This document shows, in pieces, positions 8,455-16,441 of a stretch of DNA of 64,000 nt (positions are counted from its first letter, which is position 1; each line of letters begins with the position of its first letter). The stretch comes from Oscillibacter sp. PC13 (GTDB lineage Bacteria > Bacillota > Clostridia > Oscillospirales > Oscillospiraceae). A program made the translations under genes and the position numbers. The stretch spans positions 62,001 through 126,000 of the forward strand of contig NZ_FOXE01000006.1 of NCBI RefSeq assembly GCF_900115635.1, in the 5' to 3' direction. A model generated the notes under the pieces. That model was not told the origin of the DNA. It ran no database searches and saw only the letters and a list, made by a program, of their open reading frames with translations.

Positions 8455-9326
8455 GAACGATGCACCCCATTTATTTTTTCGTATTCCGCCACGGTGTTCC
8501 GGGCGATGATGATCACAGGGCCGTCTACCAGCTCTCCGTTGACCGCGACAACGCCCTTGCCCTGCGCCTCAGCCTCTTCGGCGCCCTTCACGATGGCCAG
8601 TGCCCACTCGTAGCGCTCCTTGGTGGGGGAGAAAATGTCGTTGACAACCTCCACCTGGCCGGGATAAATACAGGCCTTGCCATTAAAGCCCATGTTTTTC
8701 ACCATGCGGGTCTCCTCCGCCAGGCCGTCGTTGTCGTGGATATCCCAGGTATAGGGGGTGTCCAGGGCATCGATGCCGGCGGCCCGGGCGGCAATCACCA
8801 GGCGGGAACGGGCGTAGGCAATGTCGTATCCCTCGTGGGTGCGGGTGGCCTTCATATCCAGGGCCAAATCCATGGCGCCCAGGTACAGGCCCACCATGCG
8901 GGGGCTGGCGGTTGCGATTTCAAAAGCATGCTCAATGGAGGCGGCGGTTTCCAGGAGAGGAAGCAGCTTCACGCCGCCTGCTTCCATGCCGTGGGCCTTT
9001 TCGATTTCCGTGATATAGGCGTCAATGGTGCGGATGTCATCGGCGGTATAGATTTTGGTAGGCATGATGACGTCCGGCTTTTCCGGGATGACGGCGTCGA
9101 GATCTGCCTGCCAGAAGGGCGTGGTCAGGGAGTTGATGCGGATGATCAGCTCACAGTCATAGTGGAAGGTGCGCATGGCGTGCTTGGTGAGGATACGGGC
9201 GGAGTCCTTCTCCGCCAGGGCCACGGCATCCTCCAGGTCGATGATGATGCTGTCGGCGCCGTAGACATCGCCGTTGAGCAGGTTGCCGGGCTTGGAGCCG
9301 GGCATGAAGAGCATGGTACGTCTCAT
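8451..9326 (-). CDS. citE: Citrate lyase beta subunit (citryl-ACP lyase type)
   Basis: CitE cleaves the citryl (or a related hydroxyacyl) thioester to acetyl thioester and oxaloacetate, using Mg2+. The 291-residue TIM-barrel protein starts MRRTMLFMPG and carries DSIIIDLEDAV, IIRIN, LLPLLETA and FNGKACIYPGQ, all typical of the HpcH/HpaI aldolase/CitE family. GGAGGTGCTGACGA precedes the ATG, which overlaps the citD stop by four bases. The CitE family also includes citramalyl-CoA and malyl-CoA lyases; the flanking citD and citF favour an ACP-dependent lyase complex. Confidence 0.94.
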   Translation of the reverse strand: MRRTMLFMPGSKPGNLLNGDVYGADSIIIDLEDAVALAEKDSARILTKHAMRTFHYDCELIIRINSLTTPFWQADLDAVIPEKPDVIMPTKIYTADDIRTIDAYITEIEKAHGMEAGGVKLLPLLETAASIEHAFEIATASPRMVGLYLGAMDLALDMKATRTHEGYDIAYARSRLVIAARAAGIDALDTPYTWDIHDNDGLAEETRMVKNMGFNGKACIYPGQVEVVNDIFSPTKERYEWALAIVKGAEEAEAQGKGVVAVNGELVDGPVIIIARNTVAEYEKINGVHRS

Positions 9327-9601
9327 TCGTCAGCACCTCCCTGTGCGCGGAGGACAGCCGCTTCCACCCTGGCGCGGATGACATAGTCCAGAGCGCCCTT
9401 GTCCTCAATTTTGATAAGGGCGGAGGTCACGCCCATCTCCTGGGCCATGCCCTTTGCCGCCGCAATCAGCTGATCGCCGAACTGAACCTTGACGATACTT
9501 TTCAGCTCCACCTCAATCCCCTCCCCGTCCCGGGGGCTGATGGTGATGAGTGCGTCGTTTTTGGTTGCCGTTCCCGCCGACGCTTCTTTTTTTATTTTCA
9601 T
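9323..9601 (-). CDS. citD: Citrate lyase acyl carrier protein (gamma subunit) lacking the canonical serine
   Basis: CitD normally carries the phosphoribosyl-dephospho-CoA group on a serine and shuttles acyl groups between CitF and CitE. This 92-residue protein aligns without gaps with enteric CitD: MKIK at the start, AGT at 9-11, VQFGD, and DKGALDYVIRARVEAA near the C-terminus. In enteric proteins the modified residue is Ser14 within AGTLESGD. Here the same stretch reads AGTATKND, so position 14 is Lys. The nearest hydroxyl residues are Ser8, Thr11 and Thr13. The start at 9601 follows AGGTGA; the frame extends upstream to 9646 without a better site. Confidence 0.88.
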   Translation of the reverse strand: MKIKKEASAGTATKNDALITISPRDGEGIEVELKSIVKVQFGDQLIAAAKGMAQEMGVTSALIKIEDKGALDYVIRARVEAAVLRAQGGADE

Positions 9602-9645
9602 AATTACGTTCACCTGCTCATCTATAAAGTTTTGGTTGCAGAACA

Positions 9646-11175
9646 CTAGACTTTGGCGGCCTTGGCTTTACCCTTTGCCCACTGGAACACGGGCCACAGC
9701 AGGGCGACAACTGTCAAAACCAGCAGCACACAGCTGATGGGACGAGACAAATAGTAGCCGATAACATCTCCCCGGGCCATGACCAAAGACTGGGAGAATC
9801 CATTTTCCGCCATACCGCCCAGAATTACCGCCAGCACAATGGGGGTCGGTGTGAAGCCGGTGCGGCGCATTAAGTAGCCGATAATGCCGAATGCCAGCGC
9901 AATGTATACGTCGTACATATTGCCGTTGGCAGTATAAGCGCCAATCATGCAAAGCACGATCAAAATGGGAGCCAGGCTGCTGATGGGTACTCCCGCCAGG
10001 CGGGTCAGGGAAGGCCCAATTAAAATGCCTACAATACCCATCAGAATATTCGCAATCATAAAGCCAATCATGATAGGATAAACCTTATCGGCTTGATCGG
10101 TGAAGAGGCTGTTGCCGGGAATCAAGCCGTGGATCATCATACCGCCTAGAATTACTGCAGCTGTGGAACTGCCGGGGACACCCAGTGTAAACAGCGGAAT
10201 GAAGCTGCCGCCGGTGACGGCGTTGTTGGAAGCCTCTGAAGCACACACACCGGCAATGCTGCCCCTTCCAAACTCGTCCGGATTTTTGGATACGCGCTTG
10301 GCAGAGTCATAGGCCACCCAGCAGGCCACGTCGCCGCCTGCGCCGGGCATGATGCCGATGAGCAGGCCGATGATGCTGGAACGGATGGCGTTGGGAAGCA
10401 GCTGCAGCATGGTCTTACCGGAGGGAACCATGCGCTTCATGGACTCCACCATACCGTGATTCAGATTTCCATCTGAATCTTCAAACATTTTTTCATTGGC
10501 CTTGGCCCAGTCCTCGGCCAAAATTAAGACCTGAGAAATGGCGAAAAGACCGATCATGGTTGGGACGATGGTAATGCCGGAATGCAGCCACGCCTTCCCG
10601 AAGGTGAAGCGAAGCTGGCCGGTCATGGCATCCATACCGACCGTGGAGATTAAAAGGCCAAAGGCGCCGGAGGCCAGACCTTTGATGGGGGCGTCCTTAA
10701 CCAGGCTGCCGATGATGGTCAGACCGAAGATTGCAATCAGAAAGTATTCCGAGGAACTGAACATCAAAGCGACTTTGGAAAGGGACGGGGCAATCATCAG
10801 CAGCATGACGCCGCTGAAAAAGCCGCCACAAATGGATCCAAAGGTTGCGATGCCGATGGCCTCCAACCCCTTTCCCTGTTTGGTCAGCTCATAGCCGTCC
10901 AGGGCAGTTGCCGCAGAGGCGGTGGTACCCGGCGTGTGCAGTAAAATGGCAGTAAAGGATCCGCCGTAAACTGCAGAGGTGTAAATTGTGGTCAGCATGA
11001 CGAGAGCGGCCGTGGGGGAAAGCGTATAGGTCAACGGCATCATCAAGGCTGCGGCGATGGTTCCGCCAAGACCCGGCAGGATGCCGATGATCATACCGCC
11101 CAAAATGCCAACTATCATGGCCAGCAGGACCTCCGGCTGTAGCAGCGCCATAAAGGCGTTTGCAATAACACTCAT
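9646..11175 (-). CDS. tctA: Tripartite tricarboxylate transporter large permease TctA
   Basis: The 509-residue protein has about 12 membrane segments and the family's Gly/Pro-rich N-terminal motif (GILPGLGGTIAAALMMPLTY). Conserved blocks include YGGSFTAILLHTPGTTASA and, in the second half, a related GVPGSSTAAVILGGMMIHG. It forms the membrane channel with TctB and takes substrate from TctC in a secondary, ion-driven way. It lies 36 bases after tctB and 45 bases before the citD start, so carboxylate uptake and cleavage are co-expressed. Confidence 0.95.
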   Translation of the reverse strand: MSVIANAFMALLQPEVLLAMIVGILGGMIIGILPGLGGTIAAALMMPLTYTLSPTAALVMLTTIYTSAVYGGSFTAILLHTPGTTASAATALDGYELTKQGKGLEAIGIATFGSICGGFFSGVMLLMIAPSLSKVALMFSSSEYFLIAIFGLTIIGSLVKDAPIKGLASGAFGLLISTVGMDAMTGQLRFTFGKAWLHSGITIVPTMIGLFAISQVLILAEDWAKANEKMFEDSDGNLNHGMVESMKRMVPSGKTMLQLLPNAIRSSIIGLLIGIMPGAGGDVACWVAYDSAKRVSKNPDEFGRGSIAGVCASEASNNAVTGGSFIPLFTLGVPGSSTAAVILGGMMIHGLIPGNSLFTDQADKVYPIMIGFMIANILMGIVGILIGPSLTRLAGVPISSLAPILIVLCMIGAYTANGNMYDVYIALAFGIIGYLMRRTGFTPTPIVLAVILGGMAENGFSQSLVMARGDVIGYYLSRPISCVLLVLTVVALLWPVFQWAKGKAKAAKV

Positions 11176-11211
11176 AAAACGATGCTCCTTTTCTTCAAAC
11201 GGACTGGCTGC

Positions 11212-11664
11212 TCAGGGCAAAGCTGCGTGCAGAAAAACTACAAACATTAGGTAGACGAAAAGCAGGGTGCCGATAGTAACCCCGGCAATCAGTTTGATGT
11301 TACGACACCGGAAAAACAGCATAACAACCGGAATAAAGATCGCGGTCGCAGTAAAAAAACCGAGAAAATCCAAGCCAATTGCGTAAGCGACAGTGATGAC
11401 GAAGAGCGCGAAAGGCATTTTGTTCTGTTCCCACTTCAAGAGCCGGATATCCTTCTTTTCCTGTACATTTGTGGCCGCAATGCTCTTGCGCACACCGTCA
11501 ACAAAGGTCCAGACCATCAATATCATAAACACACCGAGGGCCATGCGGGGAAACCGCGCCGCCTCGGGCATCATTTTCGTAGTCAAGTAGAAGAGATATA
11601 CGCCAAGGATCATCAGAAGTACACTGATATAGACATCCTGATGGATAATTCTTTTTTTGTTCAT
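11212..11664 (-). CDS. tctB: Tripartite tricarboxylate transporter small subunit TctB
   Basis: This 150-residue protein has four predicted transmembrane helices, the usual TctB topology. Its motifs include AARFPRMALGVFMILMVWTF and the terminal FVYLMFVVFLHAALP. I placed the start at 11664 (MNKKRIIHQD), which has GGAG 11 bases upstream; the frame runs on to 11709 without a better signal. Its role in the complex is structural and poorly understood. Confidence 0.88.
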   Translation of the reverse strand: MNKKRIIHQDVYISVLLMILGVYLFYLTTKMMPEAARFPRMALGVFMILMVWTFVDGVRKSIAATNVQEKKDIRLLKWEQNKMPFALFVITVAYAIGLDFLGFFTATAIFIPVVMLFFRCRNIKLIAGVTIGTLLFVYLMFVVFLHAALP

Positions 11665-11690
11665 ATTGGTTCGTTCTCCTTTACCTTTCA

Positions 11691-11726
11691 TCTGGCTTCC
11701 CCGCTGCATGCAGCAGGGAAGCCAGA
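11691..11726 (-). promoter_or_regulatory. Intercistronic hairpin between tctC and tctB
   Basis: TCTGGCTTCCC (11691-11701) pairs with GGGAAGCCAGA (11716-11726), and the loop contains a second palindrome, CTGCATGCAG. No T-run follows on the minus strand. Hairpins here commonly protect the binding-protein message and raise its level over the permease genes. Confidence 0.6.
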
Positions 11727-11779
11727 TGCCGGGAGCTCACTGGTTCATGAAAATTATGCCAGTTATGCCGGGAAGCAAG

Positions 11780-12823
11780 TTACTGCCAACCAAGGACGGG
11801 CTTCAGTTTCTCAATGACCTTTTCGGTATCCTTTGCATAGGCCAACAGGTCGTCGCCATTCATGTAGTTGACATTGATGCCGAGATCGGTCATGGCGGCG
11901 ATGTGCTCGGGATTGTTGATGGCTTTCTCAAAGGCATCCTGCAGGATTTTGACGACTTCTGGGTCGCCGCCGGCAGGCATGAAGTAGCCGCGGTCGGAAC
12001 CAGCGACCAGGTTGTTGCCAGTAAGTTCATTGTAGGTGGGAACGTCGGGAAGCATATCGCAGGCTTCGGGAGCAAATACACAGAGAGCGGACAACTCACC
12101 GTTTTTCACCTGTGTGGCACCGTCGCCTACATTGGCCATCCAGAGATCAATGTGGCCGCCCAGCAGCATCGGCTTAACCTCGCCGGAGCTCTTACCCTGA
12201 ACGGTGGAGAGCTTGATATCGGGATGCAGTTCCTTCATGCGCTCGACCATCATGTTGTCATCGGAGTCCACGCCGGAGGCACCGATCACCAGCTCATTGG
12301 TCTTGGCATATTCGATCATGCTGTTGAAGTCAGTCCAGCGGGTCTCACCGGGCTGGCAGTACAGCGTGGCCCAGTCACTAACCTGGTTGGCAATCATGGT
12401 GAAATTATCCAAGTTGGTGGTGCGGTTATTGGCGGGGTTCATATAGCCGCCATAAAAGGAAGGCAGCGTCAGAAGAGAAATGGTATAGCCATCCGGATCG
12501 GCTGCGGCAACCTCATCCCATCCCAGCCAGCCGCTGGCACCGGGATTGTTGACAACCGTAATGGAGGCACCGCCCAGTTCCTCCTCTACATAGGGCATCA
12601 GGATCCGGGCACCGTTATCACCGGAGCTGCCGGCGGCCCAGGGAATGACCAGAGTGATGGGTTTGGTGGGAAAGTCGACGGTGGTGGAATCGGGGGTTTC
12701 TGCCTGCTGCTCGGTGGAAGGTTTATCTGCCGGAGCGGATTCTTGCTTGCTGTCGCCGCAGGCGGTCAGGGACAGGCACAGAGCAAACAGCAATGCAAGA
12801 GCGATGAGTCTGTTTCTTTTCAT
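11780..12823 (-). CDS. tctC: Tripartite tricarboxylate transporter substrate-binding lipoprotein TctC
   Basis: The 347-residue precursor has a signal peptide with lipobox LSLTAC, a Ser/Glu-rich linker and then the Bug/TctC fold (FPTKPITLVIPWAAGSSGD). In this family such Gly/Ser loops hold the carboxylate. The first-gene position, the AGGAGGAACTCAAC site before the ATG and the following hairpin fit high expression. The operon is preceded by a sigma-54 promoter and a divergent activator. The substrate is probably citrate or a related di/tricarboxylate, because citDEF are co-transcribed; this is inference. Confidence 0.93.
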   Translation of the reverse strand: MKRNRLIALALLFALCLSLTACGDSKQESAPADKPSTEQQAETPDSTTVDFPTKPITLVIPWAAGSSGDNGARILMPYVEEELGGASITVVNNPGASGWLGWDEVAAADPDGYTISLLTLPSFYGGYMNPANNRTTNLDNFTMIANQVSDWATLYCQPGETRWTDFNSMIEYAKTNELVIGASGVDSDDNMMVERMKELHPDIKLSTVQGKSSGEVKPMLLGGHIDLWMANVGDGATQVKNGELSALCVFAPEACDMLPDVPTYNELTGNNLVAGSDRGYFMPAGGDPEVVKILQDAFEKAINNPEHIAAMTDLGINVNYMNGDDLLAYAKDTEKVIEKLKPVLGWQ

Positions 12824-12986
12824 GTTGAGTTCCTCCTAAAAATTCAGAAATCTGGAGACATTTCAAATGGGATATCTGGATTCCGGAAGAACTGCAAAAC
12901 AACTGGTATCCGAATATCCCAATAGAAATGCCGCCGCACTGTGAGAGCGGACACGACTTTGTGAAAAGCCTCACATCTATCATATC

Positions 12987-13003
12987 AGCAAAATCCGTGC
13001 CGA
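12987..13003 (-). promoter_or_regulatory. Sigma-54 (-24/-12) promoter of the tctCBA-citDEF operon
   Basis: On the minus strand the sequence TCGGCACGGATTTTGCTG matches the sigma-54 consensus TGGCACG-N4-TTGCW at nearly every conserved base, with GG and GC exactly ten bases apart. Transcription would start near 12976, about 150 bases before tctC. The divergent gene encodes a sigma-54 activator. Confidence 0.8.
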
Positions 13004-13035
13004 AGCCGAAAGAACATCAAAATGACTTTTTTTTT

Positions 13036-13047
13036 GGCAAAGTTGCC
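13036..13047. promoter_or_regulatory. Palindrome GGCAA-AG-TTGCC, possible activator site
   Basis: A perfect five-base inverted repeat with a two-base centre lies about 65 bases upstream of the inferred sigma-54 start. It is a candidate enhancer site for the divergent PrpR-type activator. Confidence 0.4.
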
Positions 13048-13108
13048 TATTTTGTCAAATTCGTTTTTCTGTTTTCTACAAAAAACTGCCGAATGGAATG
13101 GAAAAATC

Positions 13109-13121
13109 TCACAGAATGTGA
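13109..13121. promoter_or_regulatory. Palindrome TCACA-GAA-TGTGA, possible activator site
   Basis: A perfect inverted repeat about 140 bases upstream of the inferred sigma-54 start, at a distance common for enhancer sites. Its sequence differs from the palindrome at 13036, so only one of the two may bind the activator. Confidence 0.35.
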
Positions 13122-13202
13122 TGGGCGTTTGCTTGCGGTGATTCAGTGAGACAAAAAACGAGAAATATGAAACGAAAATAAAACATTTTGCCAAAGGAAC
13201 TG

Positions 13203-13232
13203 TTGACATGTTTTTTATATTTGTAGTACCTT
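13203..13232 (+). promoter_or_regulatory. Possible sigma-A promoter of the activator gene
   Basis: TTGACA at 13203-13208 is a perfect -35 element. Possible -10 elements are TAGTAC (15-base gap) or TACCTT (18-base gap), neither strong. A GTAC-CTTAA-GTAC repeat overlaps this region. Confidence 0.4.
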
Positions 13233-13275
13233 AAGTACGACAGCAAGAACACGTACAGAAGGGCGGCGGCACAAG

Positions 13276-15198
13276 TTGATTCGAATTCTGTTTATTATTC
13301 CCTATCAGGAGATGGAGCAGGAGGTTGCCAAGCTGATTGACAATTTCCCGTGTGAAGAGAAAATTGAATATAAATGTGTACTTTACATGTACATCGATCT
13401 GCATAACTACAAGCGGGACTGGCCCTGCGATGTAATTGTCGCGCGGGGATATTCCGCAGATGTCATCGCCGCTGAACAGACAGAAGTCCCGGTAATTAAA
13501 ATCAATTTTACCAGTGCGGATGCCATCAACGCGATTCAGGCCTGCCGGGAGAAGTTTCACTCCAAGAAAATTGCAATTATTGGACATCCGAGCTTGGCAA
13601 TTTCCTCTGAGACGATTCAAAAAATCTGCGATATTCCCATCGATATTTACACGATGAATGGGCCGGATGTAGACATCCCGGCAATTGTTCATGCCGCCCT
13701 GCAAAATGGAAACGATACGATTATCGGTGGAGGCACAGCCTGCCGCTGTGCCAAAAGCCTGCATGTAAATAATTACAACTCCCTGACCAATCCGGAAACG
13801 CTTTATCATGCGGTGAACGACGCGGTGCAGACCGTACGGATTCAGCGGCAGGAACGAGTGAAGACACAGACGCTCCAAACGATTATCGACAACTCTAGCG
13901 AGGGGTTTCTCCTCATGAATGCAGACGGAGTTATCAGCAGCTGCAACCGGTTTGTGGAAATATTGCTTCGTGCGGACACAGATGAGATTGTGGGAAAATC
14001 ATACAGCCAGTTCCTGCCGGAGTTTATTGAAAGCTTTTCCAAGGTGCTGCGGACACAGCAGCCTGCCGAAAATGAGATTTTTCGTCGGGCCGGGAAGATT
14101 TACATGGCAAACATTGTTCCAACCATTATAGATGGAACGGTGGACAGTGTATTTATTGACTGCCATGATATCAGCAGCATTCAGGAGATGGAGAACCAGA
14201 TTCGAAAAAAGCTGTTTGCCAAAGGTATGGTGACGCGGTACCAGTTTGACGACATTATTTATAGAAGCGTACAGATGAAACATTTGATTGAAAGCGCAAA
14301 GGAATTTGCGGCTGTGGATTCCAATGTGTTGATTTATGGAGAAACCGGGACCGGGAAAGAGCTGTTTGCGCAGAGCATCCATGTAGCCAGCCGCCGATCC
14401 AACCGTCCGTTCATTGCTGTCAACTGCGCTGCAATTCCGGAACACCTTCTGGAAAGTGAGATGTTTGGTTACATCGGCGGCGCATTTACCGGATCGGCAA
14501 AGGAAGGAAAACGGGGTTTATTCGAACTGGCCCACAATGGAACACTGTTTCTGGACGAGATCGCCGAATTGCCGTATTCCTTTCAAGGAAAGCTGCTGCG
14601 GGTACTCCAGGAGCAGGAGATCCGGCGGATCGGGGATGATAAGGTCATTCCGGTGGACGTGCGCATCATTGCCGCCACAAACCAGAACCTGGAGGCGATG
14701 ATTGACCAAAATAAATTCCGCAGGGACCTTTATTTCCGGCTGAATGTGCTCTGCCTGTTCGTCCCGCCCCTCCGCCAGCGGACAGAGGATATCGTGCCGA
14801 TATTCCTGTCATTCCTGCGGGCCTATGCAGTGAAGTTTGAAAAGACGCTGCCACATCTCACGGGACGGGCGCAGGCCCTGCTGCAAAATTACAGATGGCT
14901 TGGAAATATCCGGGAACTGCGCAATGTGGCGGAACGCTTTATGGTACTGTATACGGATGGATGCGATATTGAAACAGTTTTGGCGGACAGTATTTTTCCA
15001 TCCAGGAATTATCCGGCAGAAAGAACGGCAGGAACGATGGCGGAGAAAATGCCGGAACGGGAACGGATTCAGGCGGCGCTGCAGGCCACTGGAAGCAGGG
15101 AGGAGGCAGCTGCAAGGCTGGGCATGAGCCGTTCTACTCTTTGGCGTAAAATGAAACAATATGGCTTTCTGGGAGATACGGCAGAAGCGGTGCTTTAA
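13276..15198 (+). CDS. Sigma-54-dependent transcriptional activator (PrpR_N - PAS - AAA+ - Fis HTH)
   Basis: The 640-residue protein has an N-terminal PrpR_N-type sensor (about 1-180) and a PAS domain (about 195-300). The AAA+ sigma-54 interaction domain (about 330-560) has Walker A GETGTGKE near 355, the sigma-54 contact loop GAFTGS near 402 (canonical GAFTGA) and Walker B LFLDEI near 426. A Fis-type helix-turn-helix follows (about 605-635, EAAARLGMSRSTLWRKM). It is divergent from the tct-cit operon and is the obvious activator of the sigma-54 promoter at 12987-13003. PrpR_N domains sense small organic acids or their CoA esters, consistent with carboxylate induction. The start is TTG at 13276, which gives the usual IRILFIIPY opening. 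Confidence 0.93.
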   Translation: MIRILFIIPYQEMEQEVAKLIDNFPCEEKIEYKCVLYMYIDLHNYKRDWPCDVIVARGYSADVIAAEQTEVPVIKINFTSADAINAIQACREKFHSKKIAIIGHPSLAISSETIQKICDIPIDIYTMNGPDVDIPAIVHAALQNGNDTIIGGGTACRCAKSLHVNNYNSLTNPETLYHAVNDAVQTVRIQRQERVKTQTLQTIIDNSSEGFLLMNADGVISSCNRFVEILLRADTDEIVGKSYSQFLPEFIESFSKVLRTQQPAENEIFRRAGKIYMANIVPTIIDGTVDSVFIDCHDISSIQEMENQIRKKLFAKGMVTRYQFDDIIYRSVQMKHLIESAKEFAAVDSNVLIYGETGTGKELFAQSIHVASRRSNRPFIAVNCAAIPEHLLESEMFGYIGGAFTGSAKEGKRGLFELAHNGTLFLDEIAELPYSFQGKLLRVLQEQEIRRIGDDKVIPVDVRIIAATNQNLEAMIDQNKFRRDLYFRLNVLCLFVPPLRQRTEDIVPIFLSFLRAYAVKFEKTLPHLTGRAQALLQNYRWLGNIRELRNVAERFMVLYTDGCDIETVLADSIFPSRNYPAERTAGTMAEKMPERERIQAALQATGSREEAAARLGMSRSTLWRKMKQYGFLGDTAEAVL

Positions 15199-15203
15199 AC
15201 ATG

Positions 15204-15245
15204 GAAAAGGCCTTGGAAATACTAGAGTATTTCCAAGGCCTTTTC
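15204..15245. terminator. Perfect 20-bp inverted repeat; bidirectional terminator
   Basis: The arms at 15204-15223 and 15226-15245 are exact reverse complements with a two-base centre, and the right arm ends in TTTTC. It separates the activator from the convergent glycerate kinase gene. Confidence 0.85.
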
Positions 15246-15288
15246 AAAAGAAAGGAAGATTTCATATTGACGGATGCTGCCAGTCAAT

Positions 15289-16437
15289 TCATTTGCTGTG
15301 CTCTGCAATATTCAGCAATCGCAGAACGCTTTCAAAGGTGTATCGATAGTTTTCACGGCTGTGAAACTGGGATTCGGAGAAGGGGATTGCCTGCCGGTTG
15401 ATGGGAAAAACCGCGCTGATGCCCATCTCAGGCATTTCGCAGATGGACTCGGTTTCAGGTGTGATGCCGCCAACAATGGCAACGACTGGAACCCCGTGCT
15501 GCTGAGCGCGCTTCCCCACACCGCTGATGACCTTGCCGCGAATACTTTGACTATCCAGACGGCCTTCTCCGGTGATGACCAGATTGCAGTTTTGAAGAAG
15601 CGTGTCAAACTGTACCAAGTCCAATACAGCTTCGATGCCGGGCTTCAGCGTTGCATGAAGAAAGGCCATCATACCAGCGCCAAATCCGCCGGCGGCGCCG
15701 GCACCAGGAATATTTGCAACGGAAAGACCCAGTTCTTTCTGGATGATATTATCAAACACCAGCAGCTGAAAGTCCAGAAATTCCACCATTGTTTTGTCGG
15801 CTCCCTTCTGGGGGCCGAAGACATAGGCCGCACCGGTGGGACCATGAAGCGGGTTGTCAATATCACACATGGCGGTTAACTGAACACCACGGAGGAATCG
15901 GTCAGATTCCCGCAGATCAATTTTGGCAATGCGATGTAAGCTGTTGCCAACAGGGATAAAGGAGTGCCCCTCTGTATCCAGAAAACGTACGCCCAAGGCG
16001 GCGGCACAACCACATCCCCCATCGTTGGTACAGCTGCCGCCCAGTCCCAGCAGAATGCGGGTGTTTCCATGCTCCACCGCATGACGAATCTGCTGACCAA
16101 CGCCATAAGTGCTGGTATCACAGGGGTTCTTCTGATCCCCCACCAGCGGAAGCCCTGCGGAAGATGCCATTTCAATGACTGCCTGCTTCCCCTCCAGCTG
16201 CAGGTAGGTGGCACGCATGGTTTCCCCATAAGGCCCCTGGACCGGGATGGTGACCTCCGTTCCGTGGCACGCTTCCCGGAAGCAGGCAACCGTTCCCTCG
16301 CCGCCGTCAGCTACCGGAATGGTGACAACCTCACAGCTGGGGATAAGCTTGCGGAAGCTGTCTTTTGCAATGGAACAAATTTCCTGACTGGACAAAGTGC
16401 CCTTGAAGGAATCCGAGACGATGATGCACTTCTTCAT
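15289..16437 (-). CDS. Glycerate kinase (GarK/GlxK type)
   Basis: It phosphorylates D-glycerate with ATP, giving 2- or 3-phosphoglycerate. The 382-residue protein has the type-1 glycerate kinase start (IIVSDSFKGTLSS), the ADGGEGT motif, LLGLGGSCTNDGGCG, and a C-terminal ITGEGRLDSQSIRGKV. It follows a D-2-hydroxyacid dehydrogenase after four bases, so the pair probably reduces hydroxypyruvate or tartronate semialdehyde to glycerate and then feeds glycolysis. The divergent CdaR-type regulator supports induction by glycerate or a sugar diacid. I cannot tell GarK from GlxK, so no symbol is given. Confidence 0.93.
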   Translation of the reverse strand: MKKCIIVSDSFKGTLSSQEICSIAKDSFRKLIPSCEVVTIPVADGGEGTVACFREACHGTEVTIPVQGPYGETMRATYLQLEGKQAVIEMASSAGLPLVGDQKNPCDTSTYGVGQQIRHAVEHGNTRILLGLGGSCTNDGGCGCAAALGVRFLDTEGHSFIPVGNSLHRIAKIDLRESDRFLRGVQLTAMCDIDNPLHGPTGAAYVFGPQKGADKTMVEFLDFQLLVFDNIIQKELGLSVANIPGAGAAGGFGAGMMAFLHATLKPGIEAVLDLVQFDTLLQNCNLVITGEGRLDSQSIRGKVISGVGKRAQQHGVPVVAIVGGITPETESICEMPEMGISAVFPINRQAIPFSESQFHSRENYRYTFESVLRLLNIAEHSK

Positions 16438-16441
16438 AGAT

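Noticed and set aside
8460-9386. 308-codon plus-strand frame across citE
   Set aside because: Gly/His-rich shadow without a ribosome site; citE on the other strand is unambiguous.
11657-12925. Long open frame on the plus strand across tctC
   Set aside because: It is antisense to tctC, whose lipobox, family motifs and ribosome site are clear; high GC produces such long shadows.
13121-13138. Second sigma-54-like element on the plus strand before the activator (TGGGCGTTTGCTTGC)
   Set aside because: GG and GC have correct spacing, but the CAC part is missing and a TTGACA -35 lies downstream; treated as chance.
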